Shown here: in pieces, positions 16,405 through 24,807 of the stretch
Position numbering within the stretch: position 1 is the first letter of the stretch
How the letters are laid out: the number at the start of each line of letters is the position of its first letter
Assembly: GCA_934454655.1 (NCBI GenBank)
Contig: CAKSFK010000009.1
Span: 4,449-68,448 of the forward strand
Direction of reading: 5' to 3'
DNA: 64,000 nt
Source of the DNA: an uncultured Eubacteriales bacterium
GTDB lineage: Bacteria; Bacillota; Clostridia; Oscillospirales; Acutalibacteraceae
The notes under the pieces: model-generated
Told to the model about the DNA's origin: nothing
What the model saw: only the letters and a program-made list of their open reading frames with translations
Databases searched by the model: none
Program-made: the position numbers and the translations under genes

Positions 16405-17100
16405 CTAAAAAATTCTGGGGTCGGAAAAATCACGGTAGCGTACCTCAAAATTTTTTCGGTAGTTCCTGGTCATATGCAGCAGTTCGCCGTTTTTAAGCCT
16501 CACACTGTCGCTGTTAAAGCCCGTTATGTGATTGAAATTAACTATGAACGCGCGGTTTATCTTGCAAAAATGCCTGTCGGGCAGCGCGCCGCTTACCCTT
16601 GCCATGGTTTTATGGCAGTGTATTTTGCCCTCCTCAAGACTCATAAAACAATTTTTATTGTCCGCTTCCAGATATAAAATATCCCTTGCGCTCACGCAAA
16701 AGGTGTTGTCGCCGTCCTTTATCCAAAGCGTACTGTCCGTTCTCCGAAAAAAATCGTTTAGCGCCGCAAACAAATCTTGTTTATCAAGCGGTTTTAAAAG
16801 AAATCTGTAAGGATTAACCTTAAACGATTCTATAATAAATCCCGTGTATGCGCTTACGAAAATAAGCTCGCACTCCTCGCCGTTCTGACGCAGAAGTCTT
16901 GCCGTTTCAAGACCGTTAAGCCCGTAAATGTTGTAATCAAGTATTATAAGACGGTATTTTATATCCGCTCCAAGCAATTCAAAAGCCGAATTGTAGCAAT
17001 CAACCAGCAATTCTATACAATGACTGTTTGCATATTCGTATATCATTCCTTTCATCTTTTTCAAACCGGCAATATCGCCGTCGCACACCGCAATTCTCAT
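16405..17100 (-). CDS. LytTR-family response regulator (orphan)
   Basis: The 231-residue protein has a receiver domain (residues 1-115; phosphoacceptor Asp in LIILDYNIYG, Thr/Ser and Lys in FVSAYTG and LLKPLDK) and a C-terminal LytTR DNA-binding domain (about 130-228; CVSARDILYLEADNKNC, then FCKINRAFIVNF). ATG 17100 is chosen because GGGGGAGG lies 6 bases upstream; the longer frame lacks such a site. No sensor kinase gene lies nearby. The sigma-like gene at 17356 is divergent and shares its upstream region, where AATGCTA occurs twice, 9 bases apart (17180 and 17189). Any link between them is inference. Confidence 0.88.
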   Translation of the reverse strand: MRIAVCDGDIAGLKKMKGMIYEYANSHCIELLVDCYNSAFELLGADIKYRLIILDYNIYGLNGLETARLLRQNGEECELIFVSAYTGFIIESFKVNPYRFLLKPLDKQDLFAALNDFFRRTDSTLWIKDGDNTFCVSARDILYLEADNKNCFMSLEEGKIHCHKTMARVSGALPDRHFCKINRAFIVNFNHITGFNSDSVRLKNGELLHMTRNYRKNFEVRYRDFSDPRIF

Positions 17101-17274
17101 CGGTTGCCTCCCCCTTTTTCGACATTTTTCGACATTATTATACAATAAGTTGCCAAAAATGTCAATATATAGCTTTTTTAATGCTAAAAATGCTATTTAA
17201 TTGTTTTTTACTCTGTAAAAATATCCTTTTGCTCCAAAAAATATGATTTTTTTGCCATTATTATGTAATATTTT

Positions 17275-17302
17275 ATCCCGGAGAAAAAACCGGGATTTTT
17301 TT
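17275..17302 (+). terminator. Terminator-like hairpin in the leader of the sigma-like gene
   Basis: ATCCCGG (17275-17281) pairs perfectly with CCGGGAT (17290-17296) around an A-rich loop, followed by six Ts. It points toward the sigma-like gene although no plus-strand gene precedes it, so it could act as an attenuator in a long leader. Confidence 0.5.
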
Positions 17303-17355
17303 GTTTACAAATAATCCGTTTTTTTCTTTCTGATTAATGAAAGGAATGACGAAAA

Positions 17356-17880
17356 ATGTGCAACAAAAAACTAATGTCAATTATGGGTGAAGTGCAGGGC
17401 AGAAATATGACGCGCTTCGGAGAGCTTTACGGTGTGTTTGAAAAGCTTATAGGAATATACAGCCGCCGCATCGACAAGGACGACACCGCCCAGGAGCTTA
17501 CGCTGTTTTTACTTGAAACGGTTTATTCGGTAGACCTTGCCCGCTTTAACCCCGACGGTTCCGATACACTTAAGCGATATATTGCCGTTTCCCTGAGAAA
17601 CAAATACATACGGCTTTCCGCCGCGGCGGCTCAGTACGAAAAAATGTCGGACAGACTTTGCGACCCGGACGGTTTTGAATTTCAAAACCCCGATAACAGA
17701 ATATTTATAGCGGACGGTTTGAAAACTCTTACAAAAAAGCAACGCATAGCGGTTGTATACAGATATGTTTACGGATATTCCGATGCCGAACTGGCGATAT
17801 TTTTCAATTGTTCCCGTCAGGCGGTTCACGGTTTGATACTGCGCGGACTTGACCTGCTCAAAAAATATTACGAAAAGTGA
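17356..17880 (+). CDS. Sigma-70-like factor (region 2/4, divergent)
   Basis: A 174-residue protein with an N-terminal helical part resembling sigma region 2 (YSRRIDKDDTAQELTLFLLE) and a clear C-terminal region 4 (KTLTKKQRIAVVYRYVYGYS, then AIFFNCSRQAVHGLILRGLD as helix-turn-helix). It resembles the helix-turn-helix sigma-like regulators of Firmicutes such as TcdR/UviA or those on conjugative elements. ATG 17356 follows AAAGGAATG at a good distance. It is divergent from the LytTR regulator and followed by lacZ, which has its own promoter. Targets are unknown. Confidence 0.7.
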   Translation: MCNKKLMSIMGEVQGRNMTRFGELYGVFEKLIGIYSRRIDKDDTAQELTLFLLETVYSVDLARFNPDGSDTLKRYIAVSLRNKYIRLSAAAAQYEKMSDRLCDPDGFEFQNPDNRIFIADGLKTLTKKQRIAVVYRYVYGYSDAELAIFFNCSRQAVHGLILRGLDLLKKYYEK

Positions 17881-17917
17881 AAAATGCATAAAAACGTAAT
17901 TGTCTATAAAAAAATTA

Positions 17918-17946
17918 TTGACATCGCTGCAAAATTGTCGTATATT
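17918..17946 (+). promoter_or_regulatory. Promoter of lacZ
   Basis: TTGACA (17918-17923), a 17-base spacer and TATATT (17941-17946). It lies inside the longest possible lacZ reading frame and shows that translation must begin downstream, at ATG 18014. Confidence 0.75.
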
Positions 17947-17959
17947 GAATTTGATTAAG

Positions 17960-17995
17960 TCGGGATTGCCGAGATGGCTCAGACGCTTTTCCCGA
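17960..17995 (+). promoter_or_regulatory. Leader hairpin of lacZ
   Basis: TCGGGA (17960-17965) pairs with TCCCGA (17990-17995), enclosing a small GCC/GGC stem. It lies between the promoter and the ribosome binding site at 18004-18008 and may stabilise the mRNA or bind a regulator. Confidence 0.4.
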
Positions 17996-18013
17996 AACAC
18001 TTTGAGGTGCTGT

Positions 18014-20842
18014 ATGAGAATTTACGAAAATCCGCAAAAAACAAGTGAAAACAGGTTAAAGCCGCGCAGCTGGTACATACCTGACGAGGGCTGCAAAGAG
18101 GTTTTGCTTGACGGCGAGTGGCGGTTTAAATTTTATGAAAACGGCGACCGTGCCGAAGAGCCCGACGAGTGGGACAGCACCCGTGTTCCGTCCTGCTGGC
18201 AGCTTAACGGCTATGAAAACCCGAACTATACAAACATTAACTACCCGTTCCCGTGCGACCCGCCGTATGTGCCGGATATAAATCCGGTAGGCATTTATGA
18301 GCGCAGCTTTCAGCTTGAGGACGGCAGTCTTGACACCTACATTGTGTTTGAGGGAGTTTCCTCGCACGCGGAGGTATACATTAACGGCAAATATGCGGGC
18401 TTTACCCAAGGAAGCCGACTTATGGCGGAATTTGACATAAGCGAATATGTAAGCTCCGGCACAAATACCGTAAGGGTATATGTCAGAAAATGGTGCTGCG
18501 GCAGTTACCTTGAGGATCAGGACGCATTCCGCTATAACGGCATTTTCAGAAGCGTCTATGTGCTTTCCCGTCCGCACGGACATCTGTTTGACATAGATAT
18601 TAAAACGGACGATAAAAATGTTGACATTATCTGCGACGGCGATTACACCGCAGAGCTTTACGACGGCGATCGACTCATTGAAAGCGGCGCATCGGTAAAC
18701 GGAAAGCTGGGCTTCACCCTTTCCGAGCCGAACCTTTGGTCTGCCGAAACGCCCTACCTTTATACACTTAAAATTAAAGCGGCAGGCGAAACGGTTGTTA
18801 AAAAAATAGGTTTCAGAACCATTGCCGTTTCCCCCGACAAGGAACTGCTTATAAACGGAACCCCCGTAAAGCTTAAGGGCGTTAACCACCACGACACCGA
18901 CCCCATTAAGGGCTGGACCATGAACGCGGATGACGTAAGGCGCGACCTTGAGCTTATGAAACAGCTTAACATAAACACCGTAAGGACATCGCATTATCCG
19001 CCCATACCCGAATTTCTTGATATGTGCGATGAACTCGGGCTTTATGTTATTTTGGAAACCGACATTGAAACCCACGGCTTTGTACGCAGAAACGCAAACG
19101 CCGCCTACGGTTTCGACATTGACAGCGGAGAGTGGCCGTGCGACCATCCGCTTTGGGAAAAAGAGTTTTTGAGCCGTATGGAACGCGCTTACGGGCGGGA
19201 TAAGAACCATACCTCTGTAATAATGTGGTCAACAGGCAACGAAAGCGGATTCGGCAAAAATCAAAAACTTATGATGGAGTGGCTGAGAAAACGGGACAAA
19301 ATGCGCCTTATGCACTGTGAGGACGCTTCGCGCGCGGGCGTTCAGGAACACACCGACGTGTTTTCGATGATGTACCCGAGCGTTGACAGAATAGTTAGCT
19401 GGGCTAAGGACGATAATTACAAACAGCCTGTATTTTTGTGCGAATACGCCCACGCCATGGGCAACGGACCCGGAAGTATATGGGATTACGTGGAAGCGTT
19501 TTATGAAAACAAAAAGCTTATCGGCGGCTGTATTTGGGAATGGGCGGATCACGTTGTTCTTGAAAACGGGGTTCAGAAATACGGCGGAGATTTCAAGGGA
19601 GAGCTTACGCATGACGGCAATTTCTGCTGTGACGGTATGGTATTTTCCGACCGCTCGTTCAAGCCCGGCACATACGAAATAAAAAACGCCTACGCGCCTT
19701 TCCGCATAAGGTGGGATAACGGCACGCTGAAGCTTAAAAACTGCTTTGACTTTACTTCATTTGACGGATATACCTTTGAATACGACATAACGCTGGACGG
19801 CGAAAGCCTTGAAAAGCGGATAGTTAAGGTCAACACAAGACCCGGGGACGAGTTTTCGGTAACCCCGACGGTAAAGCTGCCCGAAAACTGCTTTAAGGGT
19901 TGCTTTGTAACCGTTAAGATGTCCGATGCCGAGGGCAGTGAGATAGGTCTGCTGCAGGAGCAGCTGCCCGTAAAGGTTGTTAACAAGCCGTGCGGCGAGC
20001 CCCTAAACGTAACCGAGGGAGAATTTGAAATAACTGCCGACGGCGAAGGATTCCGTTATGTTATTTCAAAGCAGACCGCGACATTTACAAGCATTGTAAA
20101 GGACGGCAAGGAACTGCTTGCACTGCCCGCAAAACTTTCCTACTTCAGAGCACCTACCGACAACGACCGAAATGTTAAAGCGCTTTGGGACAGAACGAAC
20201 ATCTGGCAGGGCGAAAACTTTGACTGTGTATTCAGCAAGGTATATTCCTGTGCCGTTTCAGGCAACAGTGTAACATTTACCTGCTCCGCGGCGGGTGTTT
20301 CACGCAAACCGTTCTTTAACTATACGCTTGAATACAGTTTTTTTGCGGACGGAGGCGTTTCGGTATCGCTGGGCGGTAAAATACGTGAAAACGTTATCTG
20401 GCTGCCAAGACTCGGCTTTGAGTTTACCCTTCCGGCTGACAGCGACAATTTCTCATACTTCGGCTTAGGTCCGCTTGAAAGCTATACCGATATGCGCCAC
20501 CACGGTTATATAGGTACTCACGTAAGCAATGCCGACAGAGAATATGTAAACTATGTTATGCCTCAGGAACACGGAAACCATTTTGCCTGCAAGGAACTGA
20601 TGCTTGACGGTTCCTTCAGTGTTACAGCAGAAAACACAATGGAAATTTCGGTTCTGCACCACAGCATTGAACAACTCACAGCCGCAAGGCATACCGACGA
20701 ACTCAAAAAATCGGATCACACCCACGTAAGGGTGGATTACAGGGTGTCGGGCATAGGTTCTAACTCCTGCGGTCCGCTTGCGGATGAAAAGTACAGACTT
20801 ACCGAAAAGAACATTAACTTTAAAATTAAAATTTCAGTATAA
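18014..20842 (+). CDS. lacZ: GH2 beta-galactosidase
   Basis: The 942-residue intracellular enzyme hydrolyses lactose and other beta-galactosides. The jelly-roll domain covers about residues 20-200, Ig-like domains flank a TIM barrel (about 290-570), and the C-terminal Bgal_small_N domain fills the last 270 residues. The acid/base is Glu410 in GNESGFGKN, the nucleophile Glu477 in CEYAHAMGN, and HYPPIPEFLDMCDELGLYV is the usual barrel strand. ATG 18014 is chosen because GAGGTG lies just upstream and the promoter at 17918-17946 excludes earlier starts. No permease or LacI gene lies beside it, so sugar uptake must be encoded elsewhere. Confidence 0.95.
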   Translation: MRIYENPQKTSENRLKPRSWYIPDEGCKEVLLDGEWRFKFYENGDRAEEPDEWDSTRVPSCWQLNGYENPNYTNINYPFPCDPPYVPDINPVGIYERSFQLEDGSLDTYIVFEGVSSHAEVYINGKYAGFTQGSRLMAEFDISEYVSSGTNTVRVYVRKWCCGSYLEDQDAFRYNGIFRSVYVLSRPHGHLFDIDIKTDDKNVDIICDGDYTAELYDGDRLIESGASVNGKLGFTLSEPNLWSAETPYLYTLKIKAAGETVVKKIGFRTIAVSPDKELLINGTPVKLKGVNHHDTDPIKGWTMNADDVRRDLELMKQLNINTVRTSHYPPIPEFLDMCDELGLYVILETDIETHGFVRRNANAAYGFDIDSGEWPCDHPLWEKEFLSRMERAYGRDKNHTSVIMWSTGNESGFGKNQKLMMEWLRKRDKMRLMHCEDASRAGVQEHTDVFSMMYPSVDRIVSWAKDDNYKQPVFLCEYAHAMGNGPGSIWDYVEAFYENKKLIGGCIWEWADHVVLENGVQKYGGDFKGELTHDGNFCCDGMVFSDRSFKPGTYEIKNAYAPFRIRWDNGTLKLKNCFDFTSFDGYTFEYDITLDGESLEKRIVKVNTRPGDEFSVTPTVKLPENCFKGCFVTVKMSDAEGSEIGLLQEQLPVKVVNKPCGEPLNVTEGEFEITADGEGFRYVISKQTATFTSIVKDGKELLALPAKLSYFRAPTDNDRNVKALWDRTNIWQGENFDCVFSKVYSCAVSGNSVTFTCSAAGVSRKPFFNYTLEYSFFADGGVSVSLGGKIRENVIWLPRLGFEFTLPADSDNFSYFGLGPLESYTDMRHHGYIGTHVSNADREYVNYVMPQEHGNHFACKELMLDGSFSVTAENTMEISVLHHSIEQLTAARHTDELKKSDHTHVRVDYRVSGIGSNSCGPLADEKYRLTEKNINFKIKISV

Positions 20843-20847
20843 AAAAA

Positions 20848-20885
20848 TAGCCGCCCGTAAGCTTAGCTTACGGGCGGTTATTTTT
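20848..20885 (+). terminator. Intrinsic terminator of lacZ
   Basis: A perfect 12-bp stem, CCGCCCGTAAGC (20851-20862) with GCTTACGGGCGG (20866-20877), a 3-nt loop and a T-rich tail. Confidence 0.9.
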
Positions 20886-20914
20886 GCCGATTTGCGGTGC
20901 TCACACCACATTTT

Positions 20915-21183
20915 TTATATAATGTCTACTGAATAATTGCATTAGTAAATGCAATTATATAAAATCGAGTTAAAATCTCGATTTTATGGGTCAAAACCTT
21001 TGTTTTGACCGTCAGTATCCATTGATTGTCGCCTGATTTTAAAAAGAATCAAAATGTGATTCTTTTTAAAGTGCAAGGTTTTTTCGCAAAATTGCGCAAA
21101 AACCTTGCACCTGAACAATTCAAAAGTTTACACCAATATGCTTGGTTAAGGTACTTTTGAATTGTTCAGCAGGCATTATATAA
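20915..21183. repeat. 269-bp multi-hairpin element with terminal inverted repeats (MITE-like)
   Basis: A 22-bp terminal inverted repeat (20915-20936 and 21162-21183, three mismatches, TTATATAATG outermost) encloses a row of hairpins. They are an 11-bp stem around 20933-20958, a 9-bp AAAATCGAG/CTCGATTTT stem (20961-20985), a 9-bp GGTCAAAAC/GTTTTGACC stem (20989-21010), a 14-bp stem (21037-21069), a 13-bp stem with an inner hairpin (21071-21110), and a 17-bp stem (21111-21127/21153-21169) with an inner ACCAA/TTGGT. The right repeat supplies the stop codon of the downstream minus-strand gene. There is no coding capacity. Terminal repeats suggest a mobilisable element; the serial hairpins suggest a folded RNA. 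Confidence 0.7.
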
Positions 21184-21850
21184 GATAAAGTCCCGATTCC
21201 AATACCGCGAATCTGTTATCCCCAACGCTTATATACTGCCGCACGGGCTCTTCGAACTCCTCAAAATCGAACACGCTGTAACTGTTAAGGTCAACCTGTA
21301 TAAGCTTGTTTGAGCCGCTGTTGCTTACCATAACGCTGTCACCCTCAACAAAAAGCGACGAAGGGCAGCTGAACGGAGATTTATCCCCTCCGATGCGCAG
21401 TTCTTCACGCATACTTGAAAGGCTGTATCTTAAAAGAACGTTACATTCCCCAAAACTTGCCCACAATGCGTTTTTGTAAAGAGCTATGTCAGATGCGTTG
21501 CAGCCGCGGTATTTAAGTTCGCCCGTCCACAGAAGGGACGCGTCGCTGTCAAGCAGTTGGGCGGTGCCTTCACCGTCAAGCAAAAAAACCTTGCTGTTAG
21601 GCAATACAATCGATTTTACCGTAATGTAGTTGCCGCACATCATTTCAATTGACTTATAGTTGCTGCCGAATTTGGTGAGAAGATAAATATTCTTTGCAAC
21701 ATCGGTAAAATGACCGTTTTCAAAGGTTATCATTTTATATGCAACAACAATATTGTCCTTTATAACATCCTTCTGGTACGAGAATATTATTCCGCCGGTG
21801 AGCGGCATAACCTCAAAAACCTTACCCGAAAAGATTTTTTTCACACTCAT
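21176..21850 (-). CDS. Hypothetical beta-propeller-like protein
   Basis: A 224-residue protein of unknown function without signal peptide or membrane helix. It consists of repeated four-strand-like segments (for example SKVFLLDGEGTAQLLDSDAS and SVMVSNSGSNKLIQVDLNSY), suggesting a WD40/NHL-like propeller or part of one. ATG 21850 overlaps the stop of the PLP lyase gene by 4 bases, so it is translated with it. Its stop codon lies inside the terminal repeat of the 269-bp hairpin element, so the original C-terminus may have been cut or altered by that insertion. Confidence 0.6.
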   Translation of the reverse strand: MSVKKIFSGKVFEVMPLTGGIIFSYQKDVIKDNIVVAYKMITFENGHFTDVAKNIYLLTKFGSNYKSIEMMCGNYITVKSIVLPNSKVFLLDGEGTAQLLDSDASLLWTGELKYRGCNASDIALYKNALWASFGECNVLLRYSLSSMREELRIGGDKSPFSCPSSLFVEGDSVMVSNSGSNKLIQVDLNSYSVFDFEEFEEPVRQYISVGDNRFAVLESGLYLI

Positions 21851-23133
21851 TCATCCTCTGTTTTAATTTCTCCGCTTTCAAGCATTTTCTGCGCCGCCAA
21901 AAGCACTCCCGCGTGTGCGCTGTGGAAATTAAGACCGCCCTGCATCCACGCGGCATAGGGTTCGCGCAGAGGACCGTCTGCCGAAAGTTCAATTGACGCT
22001 CCGAGCGTAAACGCTCCCGCCGCCATTATAACCTCGTCGGTATATCCGGGCATCGGAGAAGGCTCGGGCGCAACAAAGGCGTCAACAGGCGCACCGCTTT
22101 GCATACCGCGGCAAAACGCAATTAGCCCCTCGCGCGTGCCGAGTGTTACGCACTGAATAATATCGCCGCGTTTCTCGTTATATTCGGGCGTAACCGCAAA
22201 TCCGAGCGAGGAAAACAGCGCCGAAGCATACACCGCCGTTTTCAACGCCTCGCCTACAACGTGCGGAGCTGAGAAAAGCCCCATATAAAGCTCGCGGCTG
22301 TGACCGAGGGTGGCGCCGACCTCACGCCCGACGCCGGGGCAGGTAAGCCTTGCGGCGCATTTTTCCACAAGATAATGTTTACCCGCAATGTATCCGCCCG
22401 TCGGCGCAATGCCGCCGCCTGGATTTTTTATAAGAGAACCCGCGCATATGTCCGCTCCCACGTCACACGGCTCTTTTTTCTCGGTAAACTCGCCGTAGCA
22501 GTTATCAACCATTATCACCGTTTCGGGCGAAACCTCTTTTACAATGCCGCACAGCTTTTCTATTACATCAACGGTAAGGCTGGGTCTTGTGCTGTAACCG
22601 CGCGAACGCTGAATATACGCCATTTTATATTTGTCGGCTTTAAGTGCCGCCCTTATAGCCTCAAAATCGGGTGTTCCGTCCCGTTTAAGCTCTGTTTGGT
22701 GATATTCTATTCCCATATCGGCAAGCGAGCCGTCATTTTTCTCATCAATTCCTATAACGCCTGTAATTGTGTCGTACGGTCTGCCCGTAAGACACAGCAT
22801 TTTATCCCCGGGGCGAAGTATGCCGAAAAGCACCACCGCAAGCGTATGTGTGCCGCAGGTAAAGTTGTGGCGCATAAGAGCGTCCTGTGCTCCCATAACG
22901 TCCGCCATTACCTTTTCCAGTATCTCTCTGCCGCGGTCGTCATAACCGTAACCGGTAGAACCTGCCATTGCCGATTCACTTACATCGTTTTTTATGTAAG
23001 CCTTTAAAACCTTAAGCTGGTTATATTCCGTTACACTGTCAATATCTTTAAAAATATCCCCGCACTTTGCAAGCGTGGTTTCATCAAGCTTTAAAAGCTT
23101 TTTGTCTATGTTGAAAAAATTATTAATATTCAT
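21847..23133 (-). CDS. Methionine gamma-lyase family PLP enzyme (YnbB/aluminium-resistance type)
   Basis: The 428-residue protein belongs to the fold-type I PLP enzymes related to cystathionine lyases (COG4100). Visible motifs are GSTGYGYDDRGR, RHNFTCGTHTLAV, MVDNCYGEFTE (the Asp pairing with the PLP ring), and GSLIKNPGGGIAPTGGYIAG with the Schiff-base Lys in SLIKNPGG. It probably cleaves carbon-sulfur bonds of amino acids, but the true substrate of this subfamily is not settled. It sits between a GNAT gene (11-base overlap) and the propeller-like gene (4-base overlap). Confidence 0.88.
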   Translation of the reverse strand: MNINNFFNIDKKLLKLDETTLAKCGDIFKDIDSVTEYNQLKVLKAYIKNDVSESAMAGSTGYGYDDRGREILEKVMADVMGAQDALMRHNFTCGTHTLAVVLFGILRPGDKMLCLTGRPYDTITGVIGIDEKNDGSLADMGIEYHQTELKRDGTPDFEAIRAALKADKYKMAYIQRSRGYSTRPSLTVDVIEKLCGIVKEVSPETVIMVDNCYGEFTEKKEPCDVGADICAGSLIKNPGGGIAPTGGYIAGKHYLVEKCAARLTCPGVGREVGATLGHSRELYMGLFSAPHVVGEALKTAVYASALFSSLGFAVTPEYNEKRGDIIQCVTLGTREGLIAFCRGMQSGAPVDAFVAPEPSPMPGYTDEVIMAAGAFTLGASIELSADGPLREPYAAWMQGGLNFHSAHAGVLLAAQKMLESGEIKTEDE

Positions 23134-23803
23134 TTATTAAAGCAAACCTCTTACTAAGCTTTTTAAATCCGTATTTTTCGTAAAATCCCGTAACGCTGTC
23201 CTCACAGCAGGCAAAAATGTGCCTGCCGCGGTTTTTTTCGGTAATGGCGTTAAGCGCTTTACCGCCGTAGCCCTTTTCGCGGCTTGCGATCCCGTTTATT
23301 ACCGCATAATCGCCCGAATTAAAGCTGATTGCCGCGCATTTACCCTTAAGCCCGTAATAATCGGCAAACCCGCGGTTGAGCCTGTGACACCAGTCAACCG
23401 CAAAATCGGCGTAATCGGGCATTGTAAAACTCGGGCAGTTTAAAATATCGTATATCTCCTTGCTTGAAAGCGTATCGCCCGATGTTTCTCCCGCCGCGTC
23501 GCCGAACCTATACATAACGTTTATCGGTTCGGTCCGTCCCGCATTAAGTTCCCGCGCCAGATTTTCACTGCAAAATATATATTGCGGAAACGTAAAACGC
23601 AGAAAATCGCGCAGTTCGTCAATATCAATATCGCCGTCGCTTATAATCATATTCCTGCCGTACAAGCTCAAAAACGCCCCGTCGCTGCTCTGCCAAAAAC
23701 AGGCGGCGTCATCATCGCGATAGCTGTCGTAAAGACATTTGAGTTTAACAAACGCGACATCCGCCGCCGCAATTTCCGGCAGAAACCCGATTTTGCTTAT
23801 CAC
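23123..23803 (-). CDS. GNAT-family N-acetyltransferase
   Basis: A 226-residue protein whose C-terminal third is a GNAT domain: the acetyl-CoA loop in GIASREKGYGGKALNAI and the closing motif GFYEKYGFKK. The N-terminal part (residues 1-100) resembles the extra domain of proteins that read cell data such as DUF4081-type acetyltransferases, but is not assigned. GTG 23803 is chosen because GTGA overlaps the stop of the M42 gene by 4 bases; TTG 23821 is possible. Its acceptor may be an amine or peptide handled by neighbouring peptidases; this is a guess. Confidence 0.78.
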   Translation of the reverse strand: MISKIGFLPEIAAADVAFVKLKCLYDSYRDDDAACFWQSSDGAFLSLYGRNMIISDGDIDIDELRDFLRFTFPQYIFCSENLARELNAGRTEPINVMYRFGDAAGETSGDTLSSKEIYDILNCPSFTMPDYADFAVDWCHRLNRGFADYYGLKGKCAAISFNSGDYAVINGIASREKGYGGKALNAITEKNRGRHIFACCEDSVTGFYEKYGFKKLSKRFALINEY

Positions 23804-24807
23804 TTTACGGTACCGCCGCAAATTCCGTTAATCATATACCGTGCAAGAGAAAGCGCGTTTTCCATATCGCCTCGGTCCGCAACGCAGGAGGGCGAGTGGA
23901 TATATCTGCACGGAACGGAAATTGCAAGCGTGCGGACTCCCGAGCGGCTCAGATGTACCGAACCGGAGTTATTACCGCCCGCAACCGCCGCCTTTGGCTG
24001 GCATTTAATGCCGCTTGCAAGCGCCGCGTTGTAATAATCACGGTCGTAGACGGTTGCCCTGTCCATAAACGAAACGGCAGGACCTTTGCCCAAAACGCAT
24101 ACCCTGTGCGCGCTGTCAACCCCCGCTATATCCGCGGCGGTTGTGGCTTCAAGCACAATTGCCGCGTCGGGCGCAACCGAAAATGCCGCCGCCTTTGCCC
24201 CGCGAAGTCCTACCTCTTCCTGAACAGTAAAGGACGCATAGAAGTCATATTCGCTGTCCTCCGTAAGCAAAGCAAGCAGCACGGCACAGCCCGCGCGGTC
24301 GTCTATCGCCTTGGATTTTATTTTGTCGCCCATTTTGAGGTATTCGCCGCATATAACCGCACGGTCGCCGAGTGACACGTATTTAAGCGCCTCTTCCCGA
24401 CTTTTAGCGCCTATATCTATATAAAGACTGTCCGCCGAAGGCAGTTTTTTTCTTTCGTCCGCAGCCAAGAGATGTATAGGTCTGCCGGATATAACGCCGT
24501 TGATATCCCCGATCTTTACACGTCTGAACATAAGCACCGACGTATCAATACCGCCGACGGTGTGAAATTTTAAAAAGCCGTCCTCGGTGACCGAGGAAAT
24601 AATCAGCCCCACTTCGTCCATATGGGCGTCGGCAAGCAGTTTTACCTTACTCCTGTTTTTACCCTTTTTAAACACAATAATGTTTCCGAGATTATCGGTA
24701 TGCCATTCCGCCTTACCGTCAATTTTGGAAATAATGAAATCCCTCACGGAGCCCTCATCACCCGAAACCGAGTCAAGAGCGCACAGTTCCCTTAAAGCCT
24801 CAAGCAT
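23800..24807 (-). CDS. M42-family metallopeptidase (first copy)
   Basis: The 335-residue protein is a di-metal aminopeptidase of the glutamyl/deblocking aminopeptidase family. The metal and catalytic motifs are present: DAHMDEVGL, IDDRAG, QEEVGLRGA (catalytic Glu-Glu), VLEATTAADIAG and the closing His in YIHSPSCV. ATG 24807 has GGGAGG 8 bases upstream, better than GTG 24816. It overlaps the end of the second M42 gene by 8 bases. These enzymes form large dodecameric shells that trim short peptides. Confidence 0.9.
   Translation of the reverse strand: MLEALRELCALDSVSGDEGSVRDFIISKIDGKAEWHTDNLGNIIVFKKGKNRSKVKLLADAHMDEVGLIISSVTEDGFLKFHTVGGIDTSVLMFRRVKIGDINGVISGRPIHLLAADERKKLPSADSLYIDIGAKSREEALKYVSLGDRAVICGEYLKMGDKIKSKAIDDRAGCAVLLALLTEDSEYDFYASFTVQEEVGLRGAKAAAFSVAPDAAIVLEATTAADIAGVDSAHRVCVLGKGPAVSFMDRATVYDRDYYNAALASGIKCQPKAAVAGGNNSGSVHLSRSGVRTLAISVPCRYIHSPSCVADRGDMENALSLARYMINGICGGTVK

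Noticed and set aside
17960..17995. tRNA-like sequence in the lacZ leader (GCCGAGATGGCTCAGACGC resembles a D arm)
   Set aside because: No anticodon or T arm follows and no acceptor pairing is possible; only a simple hairpin forms.
18056..19210. 384-codon minus-strand open frame inside lacZ
   Set aside because: It mirrors the codon bias of lacZ; lacZ has all catalytic motifs and a promoter, and the antisense product is unlike any protein family.
22300..23007. 235-codon plus-strand open frame inside the PLP lyase gene
   Set aside because: Antisense shadow of a gene with clear PLP motifs.
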